Source: Phytophthora colocasiae (lineage: Eukaryota; Oomycota; Peronosporomycetes; Peronosporales; Peronosporaceae). From it: a DNA stretch of 64,000 nt. A model generated the notes under the pieces. The model saw only the letters and a program-made list of their open reading frames with translations, did not search any database and had not been told where the DNA came from. Both the position numbers and the translations under genes were made by a program. Numbering within the stretch: the first letter of the stretch is position 1; each line of letters opens with the position of its first letter. Where the stretch lies: NCBI GenBank assembly GCA_018806915.1, contig JAGKQI010000083.1, positions 558,001 to 622,000 on the forward strand. The letters run 5' to 3'. Shown here one piece after another: positions 32,289-41,853 of the stretch.

Positions 32289-33092
32289 CTACTTCAGTTG
32301 GAAGTGAAGAGGTTCCAGTGGTGACTGCATCGCGTTGTACTCAGGACTGGGGATGTTCACCACCTTGTCGTTCTTTGGTGATAAGTCGACAGACACTTGG
32401 ATTGAATCGTCATCCGCGAAGAAACTCTCATGTAGCGGATGCGTCTTGGGGTTAAACACGATGCAAAGCACCAAAGTGGACGAGTTGAGCGTGACGAAGA
32501 GGATGTTGGGCGCGATAATGATCCAATTGGTCATGAGGAGGCCGTACGTGAACCACATGATGTTGTTAGCCAGACTGGCCATGACCATGTGAACATTAAT
32601 AAAGATGGCCGACTTGTGCTTTAACACTTGGAACAACTTCTCCATCGGTGAAGCGTAAAGGCAAATGGCTGTGAAATCACCGATAAAACCAATTGTTTTC
32701 GCCGCTTCAGCTCGTGTTTGTCCAGTGTAACCTAGACCCGCGATGATAGCGTAGATCGACAGTAGAGTGAAGACTACCATGGTGACAGCTACTACTCGAC
32801 CAACGTAGCGACGTTCAGTGGTGTATTTCCAGTAGATTCCAACGTACGTCAAGGCAGCAAGATCGCCAAAGACGTAGCAGCTGAAGATGGGGAAGTAGTT
32901 TTCAGCCAAGTACCCGTACATCATCCATACGTGGGAATTAATCACGAGCATGACGAGTGGAAGTATGGACGCGACACCAACGTTCTTCTGTTTGTGAATT
33001 TGACGCATTAAAATGGACGGACTGCAGATGAGAGCCAAAGCTCCGAAGGCGGCAAAGATGCGGACGACCAGGAGAACAGTACTGTCGACCAT
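32289..33092 (-). CDS. SWEET (MtN3/saliva) family sugar transporter
   Basis: 267 residues from the ATG at 33092. Seven hydrophobic helices are evident, arranged as two MtN3 units of three helices around a linker. The first unit contains ILMRQIHKQKNVGVASILPL and the second SPMEKLFQVLKHKSAIFI with NNIMWFTYGLL and APNILFVTLN. SWEETs move sugars down their gradient across plasma or vacuolar membranes. The tail is hydrophilic and charged. It is convergent with WDR75, 47 bp apart. Substrate cannot be read from sequence. Confidence 0.88.
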   Translation of the reverse strand: MVDSTVLLVVRIFAAFGALALICSPSILMRQIHKQKNVGVASILPLVMLVINSHVWMMYGYLAENYFPIFSCYVFGDLAALTYVGIYWKYTTERRYVGRVVAVTMVVFTLLSIYAIIAGLGYTGQTRAEAAKTIGFIGDFTAICLYASPMEKLFQVLKHKSAIFINVHMVMASLANNIMWFTYGLLMTNWIIIAPNILFVTLNSSTLVLCIVFNPKTHPLHESFFADDDSIQVSVDLSPKNDKVVNIPSPEYNAMQSPLEPLHFQLK

Positions 33093-33657
33093 TATTGTAG
33101 TTGAGACTTGAGGAGTTGAAGGTAAATTGTAAAGTGAGAGTTTTCTATTAAGCTTAAGTTTCACCGGCACATCCTGTACAATAACATGGTCCATGTAGCA
33201 ACCAGCCAAAAGCTGAAGATGATAGCGTGGTCTGTCTCATTGTGCTTCATCATAACGAAATGATTAGATGCAGCACCAGACCAACGTGAAAAACAGGACG
33301 ACAAAGTGCACATCGGTGCAAAATGCAGTGACGACAACGGTGTCATTGCTCCTGTGCACTGATACTTGTTCGAGAATGCCTTTCGAAGACATAACGTTTC
33401 ATTATTATTTTTTTACTTAAATTTACGGCAACATCAGTCAGTGTTGAGTCATGACCTGATTCAGGTCAAGGATGGAGAAGATAATGATGAAGTTGATGCC
33501 AAGAATATGGTAACGTTACGCCCACAATCAGCACTCCGAGCGTAGCTGCTCAAGTTAAGGTTCGAACCTGTACTATGCAAAACTCAGAATTTCCTGTGAA
33601 CTTGTCGAAATTCAGGGATCCAACATGTAGGTTATATTCGTATGTGTACTAGTCCTG
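33093..33657. other. Intergenic region, nothing recognised
   Basis: About 565 bp between the SWEET start and the Kintoun stop. A palindromic GGTTCGAACC near 33556 looks like a tRNA B-box, but no cloverleaf forms around it. Confidence 0.45.
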
Positions 33658-35700
33658 CTAGTCCAGCTCGTAAAGAAGTTGATTTTGAAACTGAGCAGCA
33701 ACCAACGGAGGTGCAGGTGCATCAAGTTGTACTGTGTTTTGGCTCTCCGACACTGGAATTGTAGTTTTCTTCTGAAGAATAACCACCATGTTTTCGCTAG
33801 CCACATCGAACTCAGCTGTGGACGGATCGACATCAACTGGAAGAGCTGCGACTTGCATTTCATACAGTTGCTTCTCCTTGTTTGAAAACTGAAGGAGCAG
33901 CGAAGAAGTCGAGGGAAATTTGAGTTTCACACTCTTCGAGTCAATTCCACCTACAGCCACGATGTAAGACAGACACTCGGATGACTCGTGCGTCTCGAAC
34001 GGAGGCTTGATCACTTCCACCGGTTTTGTAGCTTCAGAATCAATTGGAACAGTTTCTGTTTCTTTTCCCAAGTCAATTTCGTCTTCTCCGTCGCTGTCGG
34101 TCTCAAGCGGGGGCAAATCATCGTAAATCTCGTCATTAATTGCACAAGGTTCAGTCACTGACGGAGCTGTAGCTTGAGCCTGAGGTTGCGTTTGTGCTTG
34201 ACGTTGCTTGAGTGCAACTATCTGTGGATCATTCGCTACCATCAGCGCTGTTTCTCTGAGCATACGGAATTCGTCATTGCTCTCCTTCTTCGGTTTTGGT
34301 GCAGACGTTCCCGTTTCTGGTGCTGGGTCAAGCTTAGATACTTCTTCTTCACGTTCAGATACTTCTACTTCTTCTTCTTCATCCTGGACAATCAATGAAA
34401 CGGATTGTGGCTTCGGCTTGGGTGGAGGTTGAACAGGTAACGTTACCACGAGTTTGTGGCTCTTGCGGTCAAACTTGGCACTGCCTTTATCTTCGATCAC
34501 CGGGAAGGGAAGTGTCAACTCCAACGGTTCGTAATTACCAGGTACACTAGGACCAGGAGATAGACGTAGCATACGTTCACTGACGTCCAGATCCAACCCC
34601 TTGGCATTAGAAGAAAGAGGGAAACTCACTTCAACCACCAGTTCTTTAGGACGGTAACGATCTTCAGGCACTTGATTGCCTGGATCTGCTTGCATGTGGT
34701 GGAGAAGCTCAAAGTGGCCACGGTAGATCAATTGATGCTCCATCTTCTTCTTCTTCGGTTTTGAGTCGATCTTCGTACTGGATACTTCTTTTATCAACGG
34801 AGAACTCTTCTCACTCTGAGTGAGTTGGTTCAGAATGGAGTCGTCTTTGTCTTTTCTCGTTATCGTTTGAACTGGAGGCGTGTTCTCCTTGTCTCGCTGG
34901 GACGTTTTAGCTGTTGTTTTAGGTTTAACCAACTCTGGAGTCTCACGTTCCTTACTCAAACACATCGTAACTGGATCTCCTGACTTGTAGAACACACCTT
35001 TTAGAATATGGTAGTTCCTCGCCAGTAAAGCTTTAGATTTGCGTCTAGAAGATCTCAAAATCGGCTCAACAGCATCTAAACACGTACTGATGACCATGTG
35101 TCTGTAATCTGCTCGTGCCAGTGCGAATTCAATGACTTTAGGATGGAAACACACGTCAAACGTCGGAACACTGGAGCCTCCTTTATCCGGCTCCAGTCTC
35201 TCTGGACCCAGCGAATATGGGAGATTCCAGGACATTCCTTGCTTCCCAGTGATAACTTTTGTACTGGACGGTGGTTGTAGCTTGTCACTACTGCAAATAT
35301 TAACAAAAACTTTTTGGGTAGTTTCCCACTTGGTTTTCACCACGAAACCTGGTTTTGGCTTGATAAGTTGCTTGTCCATCGGCACTTTTTGCTCATTTTC
35401 CAATTGAGACAGATATTTCTCCGTTTCTGCTCGATTCTTAGGATCTGAGATCTCTTGCATGTACTCATTTAGTAGAGATCGGAATTCTGGGTCTTTCATG
35501 GCGGACAAGAACTTCTGCTGTTCTTCTGGAGTCACTTTAGGATCCGTTCCAGATTTCTGAGCTTCTCCTTGTTGACGCATGGCTGATTCGAATAGAGCGC
35601 CCATCTCTGCTTCACTTGGTACGTCCTTCTCCATTGAATTGGTGCTGGTTCTACTGGTAGAACGCGGTAGTACAGTCTTGGAATCCGCACCAAGGGACAC
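33658..35700 (-). CDS. DNAAF2: DNAAF2/Kintoun-like PIH1 protein (dynein arm assembly)
   Basis: Single exon of 680 residues; a second in-frame ATG begins MEKDVPSEAEM. The N-terminus has the family's helical lead (DPEFRSLLNEYMQEISDPKN). The PIH1 domain follows at about residues 110-260 (KPKPGFVVKTKW, KVFVNICSSDKLQPP, WNLPYSLGPERLEPDKGG, FDVCFHPKVIEFA). A second fold (PLELTLPFPVIEDKG, KLVVTLPVQPP) resembles the PIH1 C-terminal or CS-type beta sandwich. Acidic, Glu-rich linkers separate these from a last beta-rich segment. Kintoun works with HSP90/R2TP to pre-assemble axonemal dynein arms in the cytoplasm. Confidence 0.87.
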   Translation of the reverse strand: MSLGADSKTVLPRSTSRTSTNSMEKDVPSEAEMGALFESAMRQQGEAQKSGTDPKVTPEEQQKFLSAMKDPEFRSLLNEYMQEISDPKNRAETEKYLSQLENEQKVPMDKQLIKPKPGFVVKTKWETTQKVFVNICSSDKLQPPSSTKVITGKQGMSWNLPYSLGPERLEPDKGGSSVPTFDVCFHPKVIEFALARADYRHMVISTCLDAVEPILRSSRRKSKALLARNYHILKGVFYKSGDPVTMCLSKERETPELVKPKTTAKTSQRDKENTPPVQTITRKDKDDSILNQLTQSEKSSPLIKEVSSTKIDSKPKKKKMEHQLIYRGHFELLHHMQADPGNQVPEDRYRPKELVVEVSFPLSSNAKGLDLDVSERMLRLSPGPSVPGNYEPLELTLPFPVIEDKGSAKFDRKSHKLVVTLPVQPPPKPKPQSVSLIVQDEEEEVEVSEREEEVSKLDPAPETGTSAPKPKKESNDEFRMLRETALMVANDPQIVALKQRQAQTQPQAQATAPSVTEPCAINDEIYDDLPPLETDSDGEDEIDLGKETETVPIDSEATKPVEVIKPPFETHESSECLSYIVAVGGIDSKSVKLKFPSTSSLLLQFSNKEKQLYEMQVAALPVDVDPSTAEFDVASENMVVILQKKTTIPVSESQNTVQLDAPAPPLVAAQFQNQLLYELD

Positions 35701-35877
35701 AAATGGTTTGTGAGGTGTACCACATCAAATGCTAGAAATAACCCTTTGAAACTAATGTGAAGTGGTTTGCCATTTAGGGAAGAGCAGAGCAATGCCGCAG
35801 CATGAGGAACTTGGTAAATACTTCGTTGAATTGTTCATATTTAATGTTATTAAACTGATTGTATTGATAACATTGAT

Positions 35878-36627
35878 ATGGTAGAACAACGGTTTGTACA
35901 AGCATTGAGTTTCGATGAAGATCAGCAGAGAGAAGATGGCTACATGAATGATGAAGGTTCAGGAGATGAAGAAGTACAAAGTAATCAAAGACGTCGCCCT
36001 CTCAGTCGAACTTCTTCTGCAGCGTCACGTTCGACAGCATCATTTGGCCGAGAATTCGATGATGGACCGACACCATACTCGGATTCTGCTGCTATTCAGT
36101 CCAAAAAGTACATGGAGAGAGATCAAGTTCGACTCGCACTGGAGCAGGAAGAGCGTACTCGTCGATTGAACAAGATCCGCGCACGTCGACAGCATTTGGA
36201 GAAATGGACACAGAAGACCGCGCGATCTCCTTTCCATGTGAATCTTGTGGCCGACAACGAGCGTCTGGACGAAGAACATCGTCTCAGAATGATGGAGCGT
36301 GCTCGTAGGGAGCGAGAGCTTGAAAGACGAGCTAAAGAAGCCAAAAGTGAAGTGATCTTGAAGGCCTTGACCGAAACATCAGATCTCGAGCTGCTACGAC
36401 GTGAAAAGCGGGCCATTATCAACGAGGAGAAGCGGCTCAAAGCGTTGCTGGACCTGGAAAAGACCAATTCTCACCGTAAAATGGACCTTTTGGCTGCTCG
36501 AAACGCTGAAAAGCGTCGTCGTCAAGAGAAAGAAGAGTACCGACGTCGTCAGCGACAACAGGAGCTGCAGGAACGTGAGCAAAGATACAAACAACTCCTT
36601 AAAGAGAAGTTGGCATTGGAGGATTAA
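35878..36627 (+). CDS. Charged coiled-coil protein, unrecognised
   Basis: 249 residues. An acidic, serine-rich N-terminus gives way at about residue 75 to an almost unbroken helix of Arg/Glu/Lys (LEQEERTRRLNKIRARRQHL to RYKQLLKEKLAL). The short break TQKTARSPFHVNLVAD at about residues 110-125 is the only non-helical motif. It diverges from Kintoun with 177 bp between starts, so co-expression with flagellar genes is plausible. That is inference; I do not recognise the family. Confidence 0.65.
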   Translation: MVEQRFVQALSFDEDQQREDGYMNDEGSGDEEVQSNQRRRPLSRTSSAASRSTASFGREFDDGPTPYSDSAAIQSKKYMERDQVRLALEQEERTRRLNKIRARRQHLEKWTQKTARSPFHVNLVADNERLDEEHRLRMMERARRERELERRAKEAKSEVILKALTETSDLELLRREKRAIINEEKRLKALLDLEKTNSHRKMDLLAARNAEKRRRQEKEEYRRRQRQQELQEREQRYKQLLKEKLALED

Positions 36628-36695
36628 CCTCCTCACATTGATACATTTTCCCATCAACACTGCATTTCTGTCAATAGCTCCTCTTCTTTCTCCCT

Positions 36696-37172
36696 TTACT
36701 CTTGAGCAGTGCTGCGCTTGACCACGTACACCTGTTCAGCATCCAGCGTTACGACGTAGTCGTATGTAGGGAAGGTAACTGCATACAATAGCATTAATAT
36801 CTCTTTTGAAAAGCAGCAATAGCAAGTGTATCCATACTGGTCATTCGCTGTAATTCCTCCTTCTGGCTGCTGTCTAGCACGCTGCTCGAGTCCTGCAGCA
36901 TCGAATAGATGGTCTCAGCTGCGATCTCCCCAGAAGTTCCACGTAGTTCCCCCGTGGCCGAGAGGACTTGGCCCTGGATGTCCAGCACCAAAGTGCCGGT
37001 TTGACCGCTAACTGCTCTCAATGCTCCTGCGTCCTGTGAAGCGAATAGAGAGAATAGAGCAACGAGATGTTGGTTAGATATAAACGAGTCCTTAACAAAT
37101 AGATAGAAGGTGGTTGAATGGAGAGAGGAGCTCTAGATATGGAGATACAGAGATTCTCCTGACACGCACCAT
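36696..37172 (-). CDS. LAMTOR4: LAMTOR4-like Ragulator subunit
   Basis: Three exons, 37172-37170, 37033-36838 and 36778-36696, give 93 residues, close to human LAMTOR4 (99). The first coding exon carries only the ATG, spliced to GACGCAGGAG. The protein reads as a roadblock-type fold: GTLVLDIQGQVLSATGEL near the start and TYDYVVTLDAEQVYVVKRST at the end, which matches the LAMTOR4 ending. Ragulator anchors Rag GTPases to late endosomes and lysosomes for TORC1 signalling. Because it is small and split, automated annotation may miss it. Confidence 0.75.
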
Positions 37173-37278
37173 GTTGGGGTCCAAGTATGCGATTAAAAAT
37201 ATAATGTTAGGACTTTATTGTCATATTTGTTGCAAAGATAAATATTGCAGATAAAAATACGTACAAAGTTCTCTTCAC

Positions 37279-37890
37279 ATGAAGAAAGTCAAGGGCTGCT
37301 TAGTGGTGCCGCAAGATGAGCAGTGGTCAGAATTACAACAACCATTGCGTTTGCAAAGGACAGATCCGTTGTTAGCGCTCGATTCGGCCAATTTTCGCCT
37401 TCGAAATACTGGAGACAAGAAGTGTGGCCAACTTTTGGCTTCGTCTCGAGTGATGCGGGACACATTGATGCATGAAATGGAAGACATTGCACTGAAAGAG
37501 GCAGAACTGGGCTCTGCTTTGGAGCTGCTTGAATATACGAGGCAATCGTGCAATTTAAAACATGATGCCATTGTACAGCGACTTGAAGATTGTGAAGAGA
37601 TGTTGCGAGTCTTGGAGGGGTCAACAACTTCTGCATCTCGTCTTGTTGAGAGTATTTTGAATGAAGAAGAGCGGGTTAGATGGAAACAAACAAAGGAAAT
37701 GGTGACGACGATCCTGCCTGAAGTTCTAACGAGACTTGAAGACAACATCGAGCTGAACAACGCCAAAATTCGAAATGTTCGTGACAAAATGGAAAAGTTG
37801 CGGAGTAAGCGTCTAGCTCTACGGGAAGAGATCGCTGTCAAAGAGGAAGATATCGCACTGATGCTCGATGATAAAGATTCATCTATTTGA
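37279..37890 (+). CDS. Coiled-coil protein, unrecognised
   Basis: 203 residues, mostly helical (LMHEMEDIALKEAELGSALE, RKEIAV-type heptads, LEDNIELNNAKIRNVRDKME). The N-terminus has a short globular-looking part (KGCLVVPQDEQWSELQQPL). It lies 106 bp from the divergent LAMTOR4-like gene and converges with RBM42, 48 bp away. No family is recognised; a structural or flagellar role would be a guess. Confidence 0.6.
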   Translation: MKKVKGCLVVPQDEQWSELQQPLRLQRTDPLLALDSANFRLRNTGDKKCGQLLASSRVMRDTLMHEMEDIALKEAELGSALELLEYTRQSCNLKHDAIVQRLEDCEEMLRVLEGSTTSASRLVESILNEEERVRWKQTKEMVTTILPEVLTRLEDNIELNNAKIRNVRDKMEKLRSKRLALREEIAVKEEDIALMLDDKDSSI

Positions 37891-37938
37891 ATTGTAAAAA
37901 AAAAAGCCTAAGTCTGTTGCGTATGATCAACACTTGGA

Positions 37939-38874
37939 TCAATTGAAAAGGTGGTGCTTGTCACGCTTGCGCTTCCTTATTTTCTTCTTGGCGACGTCGA
38001 TGTTGCGGTCTTGCCACTTGCTCTTGCTGAGTTTTACAGGTCGATTGCCAATGTATTTCCCGTTCATTTCACGCAGAGCCTTGGCACAGTCGAACGGGTC
38101 ACCAAAGCTGACAAATCCATATCCACGTGACTTGTGCGTTAGCTTGTCTCGCACTACACGTGCACGCTGGAACGACGCGTACTTGGAAAAGCTGTGCGCG
38201 AGCAATTCGTCACTCACTTCATTGCCTAGATCTCCACAGAATAGACGGAAGTCATTGTCCGGCCATTCTTCCAACGTCGGATCTTCCCACACCTGTCCAC
38301 CTGCAAGTCTCAAATGCCGTTTCTGTTTGTGTCCATTTTTCCCATTCGCAGCGATACTAGCAGCAGTTCTTCTGGGATCGTACTCGTAGACACTCTGCTG
38401 TCTGTTCATCATATCCTGCTCCTCCATAGACAACACTTGACCTGTTTCCATATCCACACGAGGCTGCATTGGCCTGTAGGTTGAACTCCTAGACGCAACT
38501 GCAGCTGCATGTTCGCCAGTTGTGCCTTCTGGAAACCCACTAAGAGCTCCGCGATGCGCTGCCACATCCTCCAGCGTATTGAGTAGTCGTGAGCGTCCGT
38601 CACCTCCTTCTACACTTGTTCCGGTAAAATCTCCACCAGATTGAGGTCTTTTTACCGGTGCAGGGCGAGGTGGAGCCATGTAGATTTTCGGTTGAGTCGC
38701 AATCACGACAGGTTTCGACGGAGTAGTTAATCCTGTCTTAGGCTTCTTAATAACGGGTTGTTCATCCTCCTGCACCTTATCCTCCTTCTTCTCTACGTCT
38801 GGAGCTTCAGTCTGCTCCTCCAGTGACTGAATCTCCGCCTCGAAGCGCGCGAACTCGTCGTCCAGGTCCGCCAT
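37939..38874 (-). CDS. RBM42: RNA-binding protein RBM42
   Basis: 311 residues, single exon. A disordered Pro/Glu-rich N-terminus leads to one RRM at about residues 210-290: RLFCGDLGNEVSDELLAHSF (RNP2 region) and KSRGYGFVSFGDPFDC (RNP1). It ends with the RBM42 tail GKYIGNRPVKLSKSKWQDRN and KKIRKRKR. The sentence WEDPTLEEWPDNDFRLFCGD is also typical of RBM42. Family members associate with spliceosomal tri-snRNP and hnRNP K. Its start is 182 bp from the divergent RPB6 gene. Confidence 0.93.
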   Translation of the reverse strand: MADLDDEFARFEAEIQSLEEQTEAPDVEKKEDKVQEDEQPVIKKPKTGLTTPSKPVVIATQPKIYMAPPRPAPVKRPQSGGDFTGTSVEGGDGRSRLLNTLEDVAAHRGALSGFPEGTTGEHAAAVASRSSTYRPMQPRVDMETGQVLSMEEQDMMNRQQSVYEYDPRRTAASIAANGKNGHKQKRHLRLAGGQVWEDPTLEEWPDNDFRLFCGDLGNEVSDELLAHSFSKYASFQRARVVRDKLTHKSRGYGFVSFGDPFDCAKALREMNGKYIGNRPVKLSKSKWQDRNIDVAKKKIRKRKRDKHHLFN

Positions 38875-39056
38875 GAAGAGCTCTGGAATCGTGTATAAAA
38901 CTTTTGACTGGCTGAATTAGAAATAAATCTGTCATTGGATAAAATGTAAAACAATATATGATTCGCTGAAATGTAAGTTATTCTCATTGGATGAAAATAA
39001 ATTTGGCTTGGGTGGAAGCGACGTAGCCCTTATTAGGCAAAGTACCAGCAGACAAT

Positions 39057-39464
39057 ATGGACGACATGGAGTACGACGACGCTGGCCACCGCGATATGGA
39101 GGACGAGGAGGTCCCTGAGGAGGAGATGGAAGAGGAAGTACAGGCTGAAGACATGTACGAAGGTGGAGAAGACAGAGACCAGGAGAACAAAGTGCAAGTG
39201 TTGGATGAATCCCATAAGCAGCCGAATGCGCATCGTGTCACCACCCGCTACATGACTAAGTACGAACGCGCCCGTGTGCTGGGAACGCGTGCACTTCAGA
39301 TCTCTATGAACGCTCCGGTTATGGTGGACATTGAGGGCGAGACGGACCCGTTGAAGATCGCCATGAAGGAGCTGCGTGAACGGAAGATTCCCATTATCAT
39401 CCGCCGGTACCTGCCTGACAACTCGTTCGAGGACTGGAGCATTGATGAGCTCATCATTGAGTAG
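39057..39464 (+). CDS. POLR2F: RNA polymerases I/II/III shared subunit RPB6 (ABC23)
   Basis: 135 residues. A long acidic N-terminus ([15 protein letters not shown]) precedes the conserved core [53 protein letters not shown] and [20 protein letters not shown]6 stabilises the clamp and subunit assembly in all three nuclear RNA polymerases. No intron is needed. Confidence 0.96.
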   Translation: MDDMEYDDAGHRDMEDEEVPEEEMEEEVQAEDMYEGGEDRDQENKVQVLDESHKQPNAHRVTTRYMTKYERARVLGTRALQISMNAPVMVDIEGETDPLKIAMKELRERKIPIIIRRYLPDNSFEDWSIDELIIE

Positions 39465-39655
39465 ATGCAGATAGAAGAGCAGGGGGACTCGATACACGTA
39501 CGTACATACACTACATGATCTTTTATGACACAATTTTTTCTCCTGGAAAATGAAGGTGGAAAGCGTTTATTCAACGAAGAATTTATCGCTGCAATGTTGG
39601 ATTAACTAGGCACTGGTGATAACAGTGAAATCCGCAGCCATAGCGCTTTCTGGTC

Positions 39656-40357
39656 TTAGTTGACGGTGGTTTGCGAGTCGCAACTAGTGCCGTAGTAGCC
39701 CGGGAAGCATTCACATTCGCCGGTTTCGTAGTTGCATTTGCCACGGCCTCCACAGTCACGACCTTGGGTTTTACCAAAGGCAAGCAACACGTCATTGCCA
39801 CTGGGACATTCCTTGAGAGAGCAGTCTGGACCACGGTAGCCCTGGTCACAGTAGCAGCCCATATGCTTGTCGGCATCCCATGCCGTGTATGCACCGGGGT
39901 GTACAGGTGAAGCGGTCCTATCCGGAGACGCAGCAATGATCGCCTTAAGTGTAAGGCAGATCCCGCGACTGTTGCAGTCATTGGGACATTCCGATCGCTC
40001 GCAGGCTTTTCCTTCGTATCCTGGGAAGCACGCGCAATGTCCCGTTCCATAGTCGCAGGTGCCGCGGTTCGAGCACTCTCTTAAGTCGTGGGCAGCATTA
40101 GCCCCTGATGGCACTTGGACCCACGCATATCCATACGGACACGTCCTCATCGAACAATCGGCACCCTTGAACGCTGGATACTTAATGCTTGAATCCTCCT
40201 GATCCTGTCGCTCATAGCACGTGCATTTATCATTCTTGCCGCAGGTTCCTTGCGCATTGCATCCGTTAGGGCAGTAGGCGCTCACATCCTCTACCATCCA
40301 AGTCAACAGCGCCATTGCGCTCACGCAGAAGAAAACCACCTTGGACACACCTGTCAT
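39656..40357 (-). CDS. Secreted EGF-like repeat protein
   Basis: 233 residues from the ATG at 40357 (the frame is open to 40408). The start MTGVSKVVFFCVSAMALLTW is a signal peptide. The mature protein has four cysteine-rich EGF/tenascin-type units: CPNGCNAQGTCGKNDKCTC, CSNRGTCDYGTGHCACFPGY, CPNDCNSRGICLTL with CYCDQGYRGPDC, and CGGRGKCNYETGECECFPGY. Such proteins occur in oomycetes as surface or extracellular-matrix components. A mastigoneme link is possible but not shown by the sequence. Confidence 0.8.
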   Translation of the reverse strand: MTGVSKVVFFCVSAMALLTWMVEDVSAYCPNGCNAQGTCGKNDKCTCYERQDQEDSSIKYPAFKGADCSMRTCPYGYAWVQVPSGANAAHDLRECSNRGTCDYGTGHCACFPGYEGKACERSECPNDCNSRGICLTLKAIIAASPDRTASPVHPGAYTAWDADKHMGCYCDQGYRGPDCSLKECPSGNDVLLAFGKTQGRDCGGRGKCNYETGECECFPGYYGTSCDSQTTVN

Positions 40358-40582
40358 ACTCCAATGCTGGCACTCGTAGCAAATAGATGTAGTGTAGCAA
40401 AGTGGCAACCTTTATATGGCTCCTGCAATGCGAAAGATCCCATGGTGGCGCCTCAACGGACGGTCGCAGAGGAACCGACCCTTGGTATCTTCATCATCTG
40501 CGACGTAGCCATTTTTAGTAATGGTACATTGTACCATTTTGATGACGATTGATTGTCACCCAAAGAAGCAGAAGAAGACCGT

Positions 40583-41722
40583 ATGAGGCTTGGCAGTGAC
40601 AACGTGATGGAGATATTCGAGTGTGAAGGAAGCTTCTCCTTCCTACAAGAGGCTCATCGCTTCACCTTTACAATACATAGCGATAGTAGTCTCCATGTGG
40701 ATGTTAGACCGGTGGAATCGTCTACAGATGCAATTGATCAGACTTTTGTCCATGGAACTATCGAAGATATTGACCACGTGGAAGAAGAGGATAGAGAACC
40801 TGTTGCTGGTGATTTTATAGAACCAGAGGGTAATTCAGACGCTGGAAGTGAGAATGAAGTCAAGATTTTAGCATACGACGGTCGAGCATTGGTGGAGATA
40901 CCACCAGAAGGACGACTGGATGATACAGAACCATTGAGCTACGTGGTGCATTTTAAAGTTGTGCAATGGGGGCGTGGCGCTCAAGGGATGTGGTCACAGA
41001 TCGTCAAATGCATCGCGCATCTCTCGCGGGACAATGGTTTGTCGGGACGTTTTGTGAAGATTGAAGAGCCTATGGATGAAGCTCAAGACTTTGAATTGCG
41101 GTCTATTGAGCATAGATTGGAGCCACTGGAGAATCCTCTCCATCCATTGACGCCGGGGCGTTACGAACTACGAGGGATTACGATCGCAGAGAATGCTTTT
41201 GTCTACGAATGTGTGGTGAACCTCACGCTTCAACCCAATGGAATGATGTCAGGAACGTCTCGTGAGCTTCCATTTACTCAGGAATGTCCTCTCGCTGGAA
41301 TGTGGACTCGAAGTGGACTGAATTATCTGCTGGAGTACGAGATGCACGGCAATAAGCACACGTACATCTATTTCGGCACTCCGCTTCGGTCAGGTTTACA
41401 AGGCACTTGGCAGAACTCTGAGCTTCGGGTACTTGGAAGCAACCTGGACGCCAACACCAGCCGAGCAGAACGTGGTATCTTAGAGTTTCAACTGGTCAAA
41501 GCCGTTCGTACATGGAGTGAAGCAGCCCACAAAGACTATCCGAAGGCATTCAAGGAGTGTGTGAAGCTTTTGCTGCTTGCATCACACCGAGACGGAATTC
41601 TGCCCAGCCATTTGTGGAGCTCCATTGTGTCATATTGTGGCTACAATTGGTTCCCCAGTGACTTACAGAAGTCTTTGATGTCTGGCATCACGAAGGAAAG
41701 AGATACCATCACTGCACCATAA
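40583..41722 (+). CDS. Unrecognised beta-repeat protein, tandem copy 1
   Basis: 379 residues from the first ATG in the frame; the frame is open upstream to 40553, so an earlier exon is possible. It contains one clear unit at about residues 180-300: PLTPGRYELRGITIAENAF, LQPNGMMSGTSRELPF, CPLAGMWTRSGLNYLLEYEM. A less similar N-terminal unit has GSFSFLQEAHRFTFTIHSD. The C-terminus is helical (LWSSIVSYCGYNWFPSDL). The next gene has the same architecture. I do not know the family; the short strands suggest a beta-barrel or sandwich fold. Confidence 0.7.
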   Translation: MRLGSDNVMEIFECEGSFSFLQEAHRFTFTIHSDSSLHVDVRPVESSTDAIDQTFVHGTIEDIDHVEEEDREPVAGDFIEPEGNSDAGSENEVKILAYDGRALVEIPPEGRLDDTEPLSYVVHFKVVQWGRGAQGMWSQIVKCIAHLSRDNGLSGRFVKIEEPMDEAQDFELRSIEHRLEPLENPLHPLTPGRYELRGITIAENAFVYECVVNLTLQPNGMMSGTSRELPFTQECPLAGMWTRSGLNYLLEYEMHGNKHTYIYFGTPLRSGLQGTWQNSELRVLGSNLDANTSRAERGILEFQLVKAVRTWSEAAHKDYPKAFKECVKLLLLASHRDGILPSHLWSSIVSYCGYNWFPSDLQKSLMSGITKERDTITAP

Positions 41723-41853
41723 GTATGTAGCCATGTTCATAATGACTGCAACTATGTAGCCATTCGTTTTTCACCCAATCAGCAACTATCAATTTAATTA
41801 TCAGCGAATCATATTCAATCACCCGTTTCTTAGTCTCATGCCCATTCACAATA

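Noticed and set aside
33540..33600. Palindromic GGTTCGAACC resembling a tRNA B-box
   Set aside because: No A-box at the right distance on either strand and no acceptor or anticodon stem can be drawn.
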